The position numbers and the translations under genes are program-made. This document shows, piece by piece, positions 23,390 through 34,820 of a stretch of DNA of 64,000 nt; positions within the stretch are counted from its first letter, which is position 1; each line of letters starts with the position of its first letter. Location of the stretch: the NCBI GenBank assembly GCA_035610365.1, contig CM069436.1:3462937-3526936 (forward strand), in the 5' to 3' direction. The DNA comes from Aquatica leii. Its lineage: Eukaryota; Arthropoda; Insecta; Coleoptera; Lampyridae. Under the pieces are notes generated by a model that saw nothing but the letters and a program-made list of their open reading frames with translations, did not search any database and had not been told where the DNA came from.

Positions 23390-24794
23390 TGAGCTTTACG
23401 TGCTTTAACTTTTGCAAATTGTTTAATTGAATCTTCGGTGTCTAATTCTTTTAGCTGGTTTGTTTCTATTAAAATGATAGCAAATTACTTAGTCGGTTTT
23501 GCCCCATGGTCCATCTTAAATATTTTTTTATTATTTCGAGTTTTGAAAAAGATCGTTCTGCGGTAGCAACAGGAACCAGCATTGTTAATAAAATCCGAAG
23601 TATTATGCTCGTATTAGAAAAAGAATCCACTAAGTTGTTAATTGTTATATAATTTAAAGTTTCTTCTGGAGACGTAATTACTTTTTCATCAAAATTATGT
23701 AAATATTGCAATTCTTTAACAAGTTCCACGGCAGTTATGTCTCGTTCATTACAAGTTTTGTCGTTTAATAAATTTTCAACTTTTTGACAATTCTAATTGT
23801 TCGTTTTCAGAATAATTCTTAAATTTATCAATATTCCATAAAAACGCGAAATTATTCGAATAAGAAGAAAGTAATTGGAATCTCTCATCCACTGATGTTA
23901 TGATTACATCTAGAGCATTAAAAAAACAATCAACTTTGAACTTTAAAGTTTCGTCGTGGGTCAGTTCATCCTCACATTCATAATCAAAATGTTTTTTTTA
24001 TTTTTCGCGCTGTTAGACCTCTTCGTTTTTTGGATGTAGGTTCTATGTCTGAGCTGGATGCTATTTCTTTAGCATCAATCAATAGATCATTAAAACCTTT
24101 ATCGGAGCGATAAGCTTTCAAAAAGTTATTCAAATTATTTAAATAATTACAACACTAAGCAACATCAAAGTGCCGTTTTTGAATAATTTTACTAACAATG
24201 TTAACGTTTCTTAAAATATTATACCACAATATAAGAATTCAAATGAACTCAAAATTTTTTGGCCAACGATGCAGCCAATTTTTTTACGTTATTTTCAAAG
24301 TTTCCTTCGCTTATTTCAAACAGAGCATCATAAACCTCCCAAGTTGATACCTTAAAGGAGTTATTGCATCTAATTTACTAGACCATCGAGTATCCGATAA
24401 AGGTTTTAAAGTTAAATTTGTTACATTAGATAAATTAGATTTCAGAATTGACCAGCGTTTAGTAGAAGCTGAAAAAATACAAACAGTTCTTGAACCAAAG
24501 AAAAAAATCGATGCCCAAAGTATTCGATTTTGCGGCATCATTGACGATTAAATTTAGGGTATGATTGCAACAAGGATCAAAAAAAGTTTGCGGATTGAAA
24601 TCCAAAATTTTTTTTGTAGACCATTATGCCTACCGCGCATATTTGCCCCATTGTCGTAACCCTGACCCCGCAAATCGTTGATATTTAAGTCTTCTTTCTC
24701 TAACGCCGACAAAAGAAATTTTGTCAAGCCAACCCGAAACATCATCTATAGCACAAAATAATAATTTTTTTTTCTATACTAATTCCCGTGATCT
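23390..24794 (-). pseudogene. hAT-A transposase, C-terminal half
   Basis: Minus-strand fragments of a TTF/ZMYM-type hAT transposase. 24554-24745 carries the family motif NDLRGQGYDNGANMRG. 24311-24541 has the segment LSDTRWSS. 23469-23729 has the hAT dimerisation motif PVATAERSFSKLEIIKKYL. Stops and frameshifts occur throughout. The N-terminal half is at 31376-32060: the gene is split by piggyBac-1, which sits at a TTAA. The DDE enzyme would excise and insert the element as a dimer. Confidence 0.85.
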
Positions 24795-25013
24795 TTAACC
24801 TTCGGAGCAAGCAATTTTTGAGGCGCCGCGCCGTTACCTAGTGGGGTCAGATGTGACTCCAAGTTTTTTTTCTTATTTTGTAAAGAAAAACCGATTAATT
24901 TGTAATGGTAACCTTTATTTATATTTTAAATTAACATTAGATTTCATATAAACTAATAAAAATAAAAAAATAAAATGTAAACATAAATTAGTGAGGGCAA
25001 CAACTATTACATA

Positions 25014-26142
25014 TTATTGTAGTTTTGTTCTGGCATCGTTGTTTACATACAAAGAGTTAGCACTTTTCACATGTTTCCGAACATTTTTTGTCATTTGCTC
25101 TTGGACATGTTTTACAACGACCTCTTTTTGGGCGAGCGATAGTTTTGTCTTGCGGTCTTCCTCTGGTTCTGTGTCTGCCAAAACCATCGCTATTGCATTC
25201 TGCACAGTTCTTGGTAATCCTTGAAGTGTACGTTTTTTGATATGTGGGATTATTAATTCAAACCCTAGTTTTTGCAAAAATAATCTTCTTCGGGAGGTTT
25301 CCCTTTTTCAAAATTTCCAAATTTCGTAGTGTATAGAATAAATGCATTCATGGCAGCAATATCAAGGAAATTAAAAAATAGAACAAGAGGTCACCGATTT
25401 GTATTTCTTCTGCATAATTATTCCTTTACCATTTTATCGAGGCTGTCCACATCTCCTTTGCAGCTATTATAGTCCAAGATAACTTGCGGTTTGTAACTGA
25501 GGTCTTCTCCGGAAAATTCCAAATCTTGGTATTGTGTTATAAGTAGCATAACGCTTCTATATTTTTTAGGTACGTAAGATACTAAAATTGTCCTTGAAGT
25601 GTCCGTTTTTTGATATGTGGGATTACTAATTCAAACCCAAGTTTTTGCAAAAATAATCTCCTTCGGGATGTTTTCCCTTTTTCAAAGTTTCCAAATTTCG
25701 TAGTGTATAGAATAAATGCATTCATGCCAGCAATATCAAGGAAATTAAAAAATAGAACAAGAGGTCAGCAATTTGTATTTCTTCTGCATGAGTATTCCTT
25801 CACCATTTTATAGACGCTGTCCACAGCTCCTTTGCAGCTATTATAGTCCAAAATAACTTGCGGTTTGTAACTGAGGTCTTCTCCGGAAAATTCCAAATCT
25901 TGGTGTTGCGTTGAAAATAGCATAACGCTTCTATATTTTTTAGGTACGTAAGATACTAAAATTGTGTCTTCTGCATATAGAATTTCGCTTAAGTATTCTG
26001 CTCGATTTCTTTTTGGCAAACATTCTTTTGGTATTTCTCTACGTGTTTTACGAATTGTTCCGGTCAAGGTTTTTGATTGCTGCAGTAGCTCTTTCGCCAA
26101 AGACATAGACGTAAAAAAATTATCTGTGGTAATACCATAACC
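25014..26142 (-). pseudogene. piggyBac-1 transposase, C-terminal part, internally duplicated
   Basis: Near the insertion point TTDNFFTSMSL (about 26095-26132) supplies the second catalytic Asp. VILDYNSCKGAVDSVYKM supplies the third (about 25800-25860). A 373-bp tandem duplication (25218-25590 and 25591-25964) repeats part of this domain. The C-terminal region (25014-25277) keeps the DRKTKLS framework, but the usual zinc-coordinating cysteines are replaced. Confidence 0.85.
25218..25964. repeat. 373-bp tandem duplication inside piggyBac-1
   Basis: Two adjacent copies start at the TCCTTGAAGTGT sequences at 25218 and 25591. Both end with TACGTAAGATACTAAAATTG. Several percent divergence by eye. 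Confidence 0.9.
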
Positions 26143-26696
26143 CGAGGGGTGGTTAACTTCTCCAAAATGTGTACACAGATTTGAAATCTTTCTAGATTTT
26201 TGGGGATTTTTAGGATTTCAAGCGGTTTTTGAAAATTTTTGTAGATTTTTAGGGATTCTTGAATATGTTTGAAGATTTTTGGAAATCTACAAGGATTTTC
26301 AGGAATTTTTAAAGATCTCCAAAGATTTTTGAATATTTTTATGTTCTGAAAGGTTACAGGATTTTTGGCGGGAATTTAAGTGGCTTTAAGAGACTTTTTT
26401 ATATTTAAAAGCTGGTTGCCCTATTTTTGATAACCCTTAATGAAAGGTTTTTTTTTGTTTTGGAGTGTTTTGGGTTAACAGATAACTGAACTGTAAATCT
26501 AATTTTAAATGGGGCTTTCTACATACATAATAATTGTCAATTGTTTGTTGAACGTTTATGTCCTGCGTTATTTAAAAAATTTTAATTATTGACCATTTTA
26601 TGTTTAATGTTTTATTTATTATTTAGTAAACACAATCTCGTAAAGTTGCCTATGTCCTTGGTCGGTGGATTGATCCACTTGATTTTATTCTTTGGC

Positions 26697-26725
26697 CTGA
26701 TGAAGTGCTCGCTTTTAGCACGAAA
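26697..26725 (+). ncRNA. hammerhead-ribozyme-like core motif 2
   Basis: CTGATGA, a 5-bp stem (GTGCT with AGCAC), then GAAA. It is flanked by ATTCTTTGGC upstream and GCCACAAAAAT downstream, which could pair as stem I with one bulge, and GTT fits a NUH cleavage triplet. Stem III is nearly absent, as in minimal hammerheads of retroelements. Activity is speculative. Confidence 0.35.
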
Positions 26726-28084
26726 CGTTGCCACAAAAATAAATTAAATTGGTTTTACATGCCCATCCTAAACGAAGAATTCTATAATATTCTCTCTTTT
26801 ATTAGGACATAAGTATATAACTTGTTACCTTGGCAAATTGAAACATTTACTATTTGAAGAACGATTTCTGTAAAGTAAAGTAGTTCATTGAAAATAGAAA
26901 TTTCAATTAAATTAGGAGTCCATGTCAAATCAATACAAGGATTTTTTTCACTATCTCAGATTTCGTTGAATTTTTGCACACCTGTAGTCTTTGTCAAAAC
27001 TAAGAAAAATACAAAATCTTGTTAAAAAATATTTACCCGTTTAGGATTTAGAGCTATGTAAAGTTCACAGAAAACGCAAAAAAATCTCGACCGACTTTTT
27101 CAAAATTATAATTGTAGTTCTCCTAGTTGACTTAGAGAGATGGGAGTGGCGTCATTTTGTTGCTTTTTTATGCCCTTTAATTTGATATACAACACAATAT
27201 ATATTAAGAGAAAATATTTTTTTCAAATTTGAACTGTAAATTTTATTTTGAAATCTTAAAAAATGCGTATTTTTGAAATTTTTTTAAAAACTTGTTTTAC
27301 ATTGTGTTTTTATAAGCGGATTCTCAAAGTATCATAATGGGATTCCAATGGATTCATTTGCATTTAAATTACATTGTGAACCCAGTTTTTACGAAAATGC
27401 ACATATAATTAGGTTTTTAGTCAAAATATTCTGTGTTTTTTATAAACCTAATGGGAAAAATTGAAAAGAAATTCAGAAAAGCTTAAATAAGTTTTCATAT
27501 ACTAATATAAATTATAATATTAAACTTACGTAAAGAATATAGACGTCTTTCAGAATCTCGTATATGTTAAAATGTTGCTATCATGCGTCTTACCATCAAT
27601 GGTCTTACAAACATTCGCCGGTACAGTTTTTCTAACTTATCTTAATTTTTGTTATTAATAAGTCTTTAGGTATTATTATAAGTAAACAAATTTTTATTCA
27701 ATATATAAATATGTGATTATTTTCAATTTTTATTAGTATGAGTGCCTTTTTAAATAGATTAACGTTTTTGAGATTCACATAGACTTGTCAAATGATTAAT
27801 TTTTAGTTTATTAATTCCGATTTTCAACTCAAGGTCACAGTTCACGACATAATGAAACGCCAAGTTTGTATAGAATTATTTCATGTTATTCAATAAATTA
27901 CCTGAAGTTTTAGATTTTCTCAATACCTCGAACAAATTGTATGAAATTTAGTTAGGATCTAGCTAGAAGTCTTTAAAAATAACAGCAAAACATTTTAATA
28001 AGCAGCATTTAATAATATTACTTGTCTTTAATAAAATATCATTAGTTTTGTTTAAGTGAACAGTACCGACTAATCAACTTATTA

Positions 28085-29860
28085 TTTGTCTAACTGCTTC
28101 AAGGCTTCATTTGATTTTGCCGCTCCTCAGAAAGTCCGTGTATTCTTCCTGTGGGAGTAGCAGGGTCAACTGTACACAAAATATCATTTAAAAATGTCCA
28201 CAAAATGTCAGAATTTCCACTTGGATATGAAAAAAATGGGGAAGGACCATCTGGGTGCAGAAATGTGACTTTAACTTTATCTTCACTTTCATTTTTATCC
28301 AACACATAAACTAGTCACCATTTACTATTGTATGTAACAGTTACATAACCGTTAACATCTAAAATTTTCCCAAGTAGTTGTGTGGTTGCCACTGTGCTGT
28401 AATTTGTGTCATACGATAAAACTTTGACTTGGATTTGGGTCATGTTGTCTTTGATTGGTAAAAAAGCATGGAACTGTCGAGTTCCTTTTATGGTCTGTGC
28501 TTTATCAAACCGGTTACTCATAAACTTTTCAGTTTTTATGTACATACTCTTATTGCTTGACAAGCCCAAAGTTAACAGTTATAATATTTTGAATCGACCA
28601 ATCAAAAAGTTGTTGACGCGTGAGGATTTGATTTTCATAAGGTACTACTTTTTTCTACCAAAATACACTGTTTTGGCCTTAACTCCACAAACTTTGAAAA
28701 TCCTACTTTCATCTCAGGATACTTTGAAAAGAATGTATGCTTCCTGCAGGTTACACAAAATTAATCTTTTTTGAACTGTACTTTTGGATCCATTACCACC
28801 TTTCACTGAAATATAATTTCTTTTGTCTGGCATTACTCTACTTACGTCATCGCTTTCGTAGAACAAACGCACTGTTTCTACTATATCTTGTGATACGCTT
28901 TTACCCGGTTTTTGATCAGGACTTGCCAGTATTCCCTTTTATTTCAAAAGTTTTTTTTGCTTGCCTTGCCATAAAATTAGGTGCATTAAATTCTCACATT
29001 ATTTTACGTACACTTCATGTCTCTGGTAAAGAAGTTAATATCATGACTTTTTTTCTATGTGCGCTTGAAAAATTTGCATTTAGATTACTGAGTACAGAAA
29101 ATTCCAGTTTTTCTGGCTCATAATCAGAAGACTTGAGAATGCGGAAATAATGTTCGCCTCATTTTATCTTTTTTATTTTTTTAGCAGAGTAATGCTTTGA
29201 GTGATTTACCAAGTTCTTTTAAGGATGTATTAAGAGTCTATACAATATGTGAGGACGTAGTTGGGACATCAAAAGTTGGATCATTAACACAGTCTAGGTC
29301 AGGTACTTCCTACGCTTTTTGTTCTTTTAAAGCAGTTATTTCCTTTCGGCAGGCATCACATATTTTAGAAGTTTTAGGGAAACTAGTTAGAACTAAATAA
29401 TACATCCATTCAGCAGCATGTTTTAGTTTTTTATGATTTAGTTCATTGCAGTTGTAAAAAGAACCACTTTCGATGTAATGGAGACATTTGCGGTAGCTGG
29501 CAGGAATTATTGACCTCGATTCTCTGACTTGTAAGTTTGTCCGACAGCAAATTTGAACTGGTCCAGTCCAAAATTGCAGGCATACATTCGCTTGCTTCTG
29601 CTTATTTGAAACTAAAACCGATTGACTATTTTCACCTCGATTTTCACTTTCAGTTTCATGAATTCTCCGAGCACTCTCCAATTACAACGATATCTGGACT
29701 TTTAGGAGTGGGTGCTGAACTATGATTTGTAGATTCGGTAGTTTGTTTGCTTTTCTGAAAAAACGATTCGATTGAATAGCTCGATAGGTTTTTAGATTTC
29801 TCATTTTGTAAGCTTGGCAAGGATTTTATGGGGTTTCTAAAGATTTTACGGATTTCCAAA
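28085..29860 (-). pseudogene. uncharacterised transposon-encoded protein (degenerate)
   Basis: Minus-strand fragments in order: 29656-29859 (a low-complexity N-terminus); 29310-29681 (ends SKICDACRKEITALKEQ, a Cys-pair segment); 28880-28945 (KGILASPDQKPGKS); about 28740-28880 (VRLFYESDDVSRVMP and QKRLILCNLQE); 28315-28569; and 28099-28305 (VKVTFLHPDGPSPFF and ILCTVDPATPTGR). I recall this series of motifs from uncharacterised multicopy genes in arthropods and cnidarians, but not its function. No DDE triad is identifiable in this broken copy. Many stops and shifts. Confidence 0.5.
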
Positions 29861-29985
29861 GATTTTACTGGGATTTTAAAGGTTTTACGGTATTTTAAAA
29901 GATCTTATGAATTCCAAGAGATTTTAAGCAACTTTAAGTAAATTGTACACGGATTTCTAGGAGTTAACCACCCCTCGCCATAACC

Positions 29986-30973
29986 CTTTCTCAAACCCTC
30001 AACCAAATCTAAAACTAACCGCTTCCCTAGAAATGAAATTTTATACTCGTGCATAAAACGATAAAATTGTGTTTTACCTTGTTCCCGTTCTAGAGCGTTG
30101 TCTACCATACCAGTATGTATTTGGAAATTCCAGCAATATCTGCTACTAACATCGCATAAAGCCCAGATTTCAATTCCGTATTTATCTGGCTTCGACTTCA
30201 TATACACTCGAAAGGGACATTTTCCACGGAAAGGAACAAGTTGTTCATCAATACATGCTTCAGCATTAGGGTTATTCGATTTGTTGCAATTTGCAGCGAG
30301 AATATCGTGGATGTTACGAATAGCTGCTAATTTATCTGTTGCCCGTCGTTCTTCTCGGGTGTCCATATCGTCAAATCGAATGTATTTCAAAAGGTCTCTC
30401 ATTCGATTACGAGACATTGCAGCACAAAATTGGTCTATGGAGAGACATGTATTTCGTACTCCACAGCTCCAATATTGGTTCTTGGCGTGCTTTCAAACCA
30501 CCAGCTAGAAGCAGTAATCCAAAAAATGCATGTAACTCATTTGCATCTACTGGCTTCCACGTATCGCCTACAATTCTTCTAGCTCGAATGTTTGTTTCTC
30601 TAAGTATTATGTCCATAATGTCTTCCGAGATAAATAAATGGAAAGCATCTAGGCATGTTGAAATATGTTCACTGAATTTTGTTAATCATGGCGGTGTTTT
30701 TAGAATATTTCGCTGATTTCGTCTTCTAACATAAGGTTTATCTTTTTTCCATATGGAACCATGTTTACCCACCAGTATATCTTTATCATTGGGCGAATTA
30801 TCATCACTGTCATCGTCTTCCGAACTTTCAATCGGGTTTACATCAGGTACACTTAGTTCTTCAAATTCGGCATCACTATCGTCAGATAAAATTTCATCTT
30901 CAATTTCATTCAGTAAATTAATATTGCTAGCTATTTCTTCCACTTCACGCTGAGACAAATATTTTGTAGCCAT
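29986..30973 (-). pseudogene. piggyBac-1 transposase, N-terminal two thirds
   Basis: The ATG at 30971-30973 starts an acidic N-terminus (30686-30973). Then come 30407-30616 (ANELHAFFGLLLLAGG) and 29905-30417 with the first catalytic motif in ACIDEQLVPFRGKCPFR (Asp present), in different frames. Sequence ends abruptly at 29986, at the TIR element's target duplication. The enzyme would cut and paste at TTAA; frameshifts make it non-functional. Confidence 0.9.
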
Positions 30974-31360
30974 AATTCAACAACAACTATTTCCAATCAA
31001 ATGTAATAACACAGCAGACACACTTTTCAACTGATTCGAACAAACTCACCGAATGTAATGACTAAAGACGGAATGGTAGTAATCATGATTCAGACGAATA
31101 ACACGTTGAAACAAGCAGATTAGATGATAAATGCAAACAAAATATTAGAATTACTTTTTAGAACGCCGGTTACCAAGTGGGGTCAAATATGACCCCAACG
31201 ACAATATTTTTTTACGTCGCAAAACAAATAACAATAGAAAAATTTGTTATATATTATTAAACATTGTTGAAAGAAACTCAGCTAAAAAAATATTGGGACA
31301 GTTGTAAAAAAAACTTAAGAAAAGACAACAAAAACAACACGTCTGGGGTCAATCGGAAGG

Positions 31361-32060
31361 TTAAATTAACAAATCTTATACAAACTGAAATTTGTTCTTG
31401 GTGACTATATAGTCAGGAGTGCAGTCTAATAATATAGAATAATATTTTGCCTTTTTAGTTAGTTCTAAAATTTTAGATTTGATATTTTCACCAATCAAGT
31501 TGATTACTTCATTTTGTATCTTATCCCAGAGATAGTTTTTGTGGTCTTTTATTTGAGAGCGTTTTGTATGTTCTGACATAATCGGGTCGAATTTGGAAAT
31601 CATTTCTATGCATTTTAAAAAGCTAACATTGTTTTTCTCAAACAATTTATTACTACTTCCACGAAAAGCTAAATTTTGCTGACCTAAAAACTGAATCACG
31701 TAGAAAATTCTTTCTATAATAGCTTGCCAGTATTTAGTTGCTCTGTTTATTACATTTTGTATTTCAGAATCAATTATTTCACTTTTATTAAAACGGTTAG
31801 AAATATCTAGCAATTTTAATTTCAAACCGCTGTCATTAAAAATTTTGCAGCAGAAGCAGTCAAGTGAATTTTTTGTTTCGGAATACAACAACCAAAAACG
31901 CGCAATTTTTTCTTTGTTCGGTAAAAGAAGTAACTATTGGAAAAATTACGCCCCGACTCCGAACTATCTCTCGGATAAATATCCTTTTTGTTTTGATAAT
32001 GAGCAGAGCCACGTTTTACTAATTCTTGAATATTATTAGGACGTAATTTTATCTCAGAAA
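31361..32060 (-). pseudogene. hAT-A transposase, N-terminal half
   Basis: 171 codons are open at 31376-31891, containing YWQAIIERIFYVIQFL, FRGSSNKLFE and AKYYSILLDCTPDYI (the first catalytic Asp region of hAT transposases). Upstream, frame-shifted sequence (31850-32050) resembles the TTF-type zinc-finger region (NSYFFYRTKKK). Reading continues across the piggyBac insertion point into 24794 and below. The 5' end is lost at about 32060, where mariner-related sequence begins. Confidence 0.85.
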
Positions 32061-32099
32061 TGGTGGCTTCAGAAAAAAAATATGAATACCTTTTTTATA

Positions 32100-32830
32100 G
32101 ATAATCTTATGATCTACATTTTGTGTCTGAAGTGATTTTGCGATAAATCTTACCGTTTTGCAGAAAATCGCGAAAACCCCATTTTTTTGACCTTTGACCT
32201 CGAATCAAATTTTTTCCTCGTACTTGAACGATGGGGAGTTTTGAAGTGTTGTTTTTAATTATGTTTTAAACAATTTTACTCACTTTCAGCTTGATGGGAA
32301 TTTATGCACCTTCACTCTTATTTTTTGGTCTAATTTGACCGGACTAATATCAAAGATTAAAAATATCTTAATAAAATTTTCCATCTTCAATATTCATATA
32401 TCCCGCATTTTCCAAATTTGTTAATTGAATTGCGAATAAAAACTACAACTGGTGTTTCATACACTAAGCTTTAATAAGTCTCCAGAAAAACAAATTTAGA
32501 GGATTTAAATCTGGGTATTTCGCTTGGCCTCCTCTGCCGATCCATTTATTTAGAAATATTTCATTATGACATGTTCTAACTTGTTTGCTGAAATTACGTG
32601 GGCTTCTTCATGTTGAAACCACATTCTAATTGTTACATCTAAGGGAAGGTCTTCGATCAGTTGAACCAGTCTGTTCAGTAAGAATAGTTTTTGCCATTCA
32701 ATCGATCTGGGAATATGAAAGAAGCTATGACATTCACCTATTATTTCAGCCCATACATTTATGGAAAATCCACCAAAGTCATGCTTATGATAACATAAGT
32801 TGATAACGTTTTTCTTATTTTTATATTGTG
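32100..32830 (-). pseudogene. Tc1/mariner-superfamily transposase remnant
   Basis: The minus strand in shifting frames gives SINVWAEIIGE-like sequence (about 32740-32780), a WFQHEEAH segment (the usual catalytic Asp after FQH is Glu) and GRGGQAKYPDLNPLNLFFW (about 32480-32545, containing the final catalytic Asp). Heavily mutated. The 32060-32380 part is probably its non-coding end. Confidence 0.65.
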
Positions 32831-33039
32831 CAGCACATCCATTCTATTTTCGTTGTTGTTTCTTTTTGTGTCATTCGTCTTATTTCTTCGTTTCCTTTTC
32901 TATTCATCTATGTTTTTCCTGCAATCACTCGCGAATATAAGAATTGGTATCCCACTGTGTTATACACTCTTATTTTAGTTTTCTTGTCTATTTCTCGTTT
33001 TCCAAAAATTGTCTTATTTAACACGTAATAGATTTTAAC

Positions 33040-34820
33040 ACTTTACCCTGTTATTTACATCCCCATCTATCCACTATCCACTTCCTAGATATTCGTATGT
33101 TGTTACATTCCGTAGTTTTTCTTCTTTAATGTATATTTTTCTATTTTCTTCTTTGTTCTTGTTATTTATGATCATTGTTTTACATTTCTTTATATTAATG
33201 TCCATTTTTAGCTTTTCTTCTATTTCTTCACTCCATATTTTCGTCAACTATTTCATCTTTTTGTGGTTATCTGATACTAACACTATATCGTCTGCATATT
33301 GTAGGCAATCGATTTTGATTGGTACTAGATTATTATACTCTATATCTGTCTGCCTTTGTTTGGTTTTTGTCCTAGTATTTTTTAACAATCTGTCCATGAT
33401 TACTATAAAGAGAAGTGGGCTTAGATTATCATTCTGTTTATTCCTACTTCCATCTGGAAAAACTCTGATTCCTCTCCATTAACTATTCCATTTACTGTTT
33501 TATAGATACTTCTTACCACCCTTACTAATTTCATGGGTACCTTTAGTTGTTTTAGGCAATCCCATATTATTATTCTCTGTTTTGAGCCGAACGCTGCTTT
33601 TAGGTCAATGAATGTAGAGAATATTTCTTCTTTCTGTTCTATTATACATTTTAATATGTGGATATTATCGTGCGTTTGTCTTCCTATTCTAAACGCTGCT
33701 TGTTCTTCTTCAAGTTTATTGTCAATGTATTTTCTCAATCTTCTTTCTACTATTTTGGTGTATAATTTAAAGGTGTTGGAGGACAGGCATAAAACTATAG
33801 TTTTGACAGTCCGCATACTCCTCTTTCTTGTAAATTGGAATATTATTCTTGTAAATTGGAATGATGTTATTTTGCCACTATTGCTGGATTTCTTCTGTTT
33901 CCCATGGTTTCTTAAATATATTTAGTAACCATTCTCTTCCTTTCTCTCCTAGGAATTTTATCATCTCTGGTTCTATTTCCTCTTGTCCGCTTTTCTTTCC
34001 TAGTTTGATGGTTTTCATTGCTACATCTAGTTCTTCAGTGTATATATTCTCTAGAGTTTATTGTTCTTCAATTATTTCCTGATGTTCCACTGTATTTCTA
34101 GTGGTCTCTTTTCCATTTGCTCATACTTCTATTCCAAATTTCATTGAGAAGAATTCTGTCCATATTTTTAGTATGCTTTTAATATCTGTTTTTAATCCAT
34201 TAATTTTGTTTTTTATTTCTCTTCATACTTCTTACAGGATTCCAGAATTTCCTGTTGTTTTCTTGAAATGTTTGTTCGATTTCTTTTCCGAAGTCTTCTC
34301 AGCTTTTCGTATTTGCTTCTCGTACCACTTTCTTTGCTATATTTCTTTTACCTATGTATTTTTGTTTGTCTACTTCGTGTTTTGTCTCTTGATTTCTTTT
34401 CTATGCTAGTTTTTTCTTTTTCTGGTTTTTATGTATTTTTGTTTTACAGGTTTTCTTTGCTATTGTATATATTATTTTTTTAAAAGTCATCCATTTTTTC
34501 CTAGCGTTTTAATCTGACTTATTCTATTTTCCATTTCTTGTAGGTATATATACTACGTAATCAACTATACTTCTAGCGTTTCTCTCTACCGCTACGAATG
34601 TATATTTATCCTCTAGCGGTTGTCTCCAGTAAATGTTGTTATATTATTCATTCTTTCTTCTCCATGTCTTCTCATGCAACCCACACCTTTATTTCCCATG
34701 ATCATTACTTGATCATTTTCTTCTCTAATTTTATCTAGAAGTATTTGAAGAACGGAGTAGAAGTCTAAAATTTCTTGTTCTTCTGCTTTTGCCATTTATT
34801 TCTTGTTCTCAGGTGGAACT
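33040..34820 (-). pseudogene. non-LTR retrotransposon (LINE) endonuclease and RT, broken
   Basis: Order on the minus strand: an endonuclease remnant at 34613-34795 (EILDFYSVLQILLDKI, REENDQVMIMG); degraded linker; RT at 33421-33816 with TFKLYTKIVERRLRKYI, EEEQAAFRIGRQTHDNIHIL and the palm segment TFIDLKAAF; and the catalytic box QYADDIVLVSD at about 33275-33305 in another frame. A tail continues to about 33040. The clade is uncertain. Frameshifts inactivate it. Confidence 0.85.

Larger units (their letters stand above)
26143..29977 (-). mobile_element. unassigned TIR DNA transposon nested in piggyBac-1
   Basis: 3,835 bp with perfect 16-bp terminal inverted repeats CGAGGGGTGGTTAACT, flanked by the 8-bp duplication CCATAACC (26135-26142 and 29978-29985). 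Both flanks are piggyBac transposase coding sequence. Clusters of degenerate GATTTT-containing repeats lie just inside both TIRs. The only coding remnant is the minus-strand gene at 28085-29860. I cannot name the superfamily. 8-bp duplications occur in hAT and P elements, but the gene matches neither by motif. Confidence 0.85.
24799..31360 (-). mobile_element. piggyBac-1 inserted in hAT-A (contains a nested element)
   Basis: The ends CCTTCGG (24799) and CCGAAGG-like GGAAGG (31360) are both bounded by TTAA (24795-24798 and 31361-31364), the piggyBac target duplication. The subterminal sequence AGTGGGGTCA...TGACYCC occurs at both ends. The minus-strand transposase is split by the 3.8-kb TIR element at 26143-29977. 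Host hAT coding sequence abuts both TTAA sites, so the boundaries are firm. Confidence 0.9.

Noticed and set aside
33129..34483. Several plus-strand hydrophobic ORFs (Phe/Ser/Leu-rich)
   Set aside because: They are antisense to the Lys/Glu/Asn-rich LINE RT on the minus strand; apparent membrane character is an artefact.
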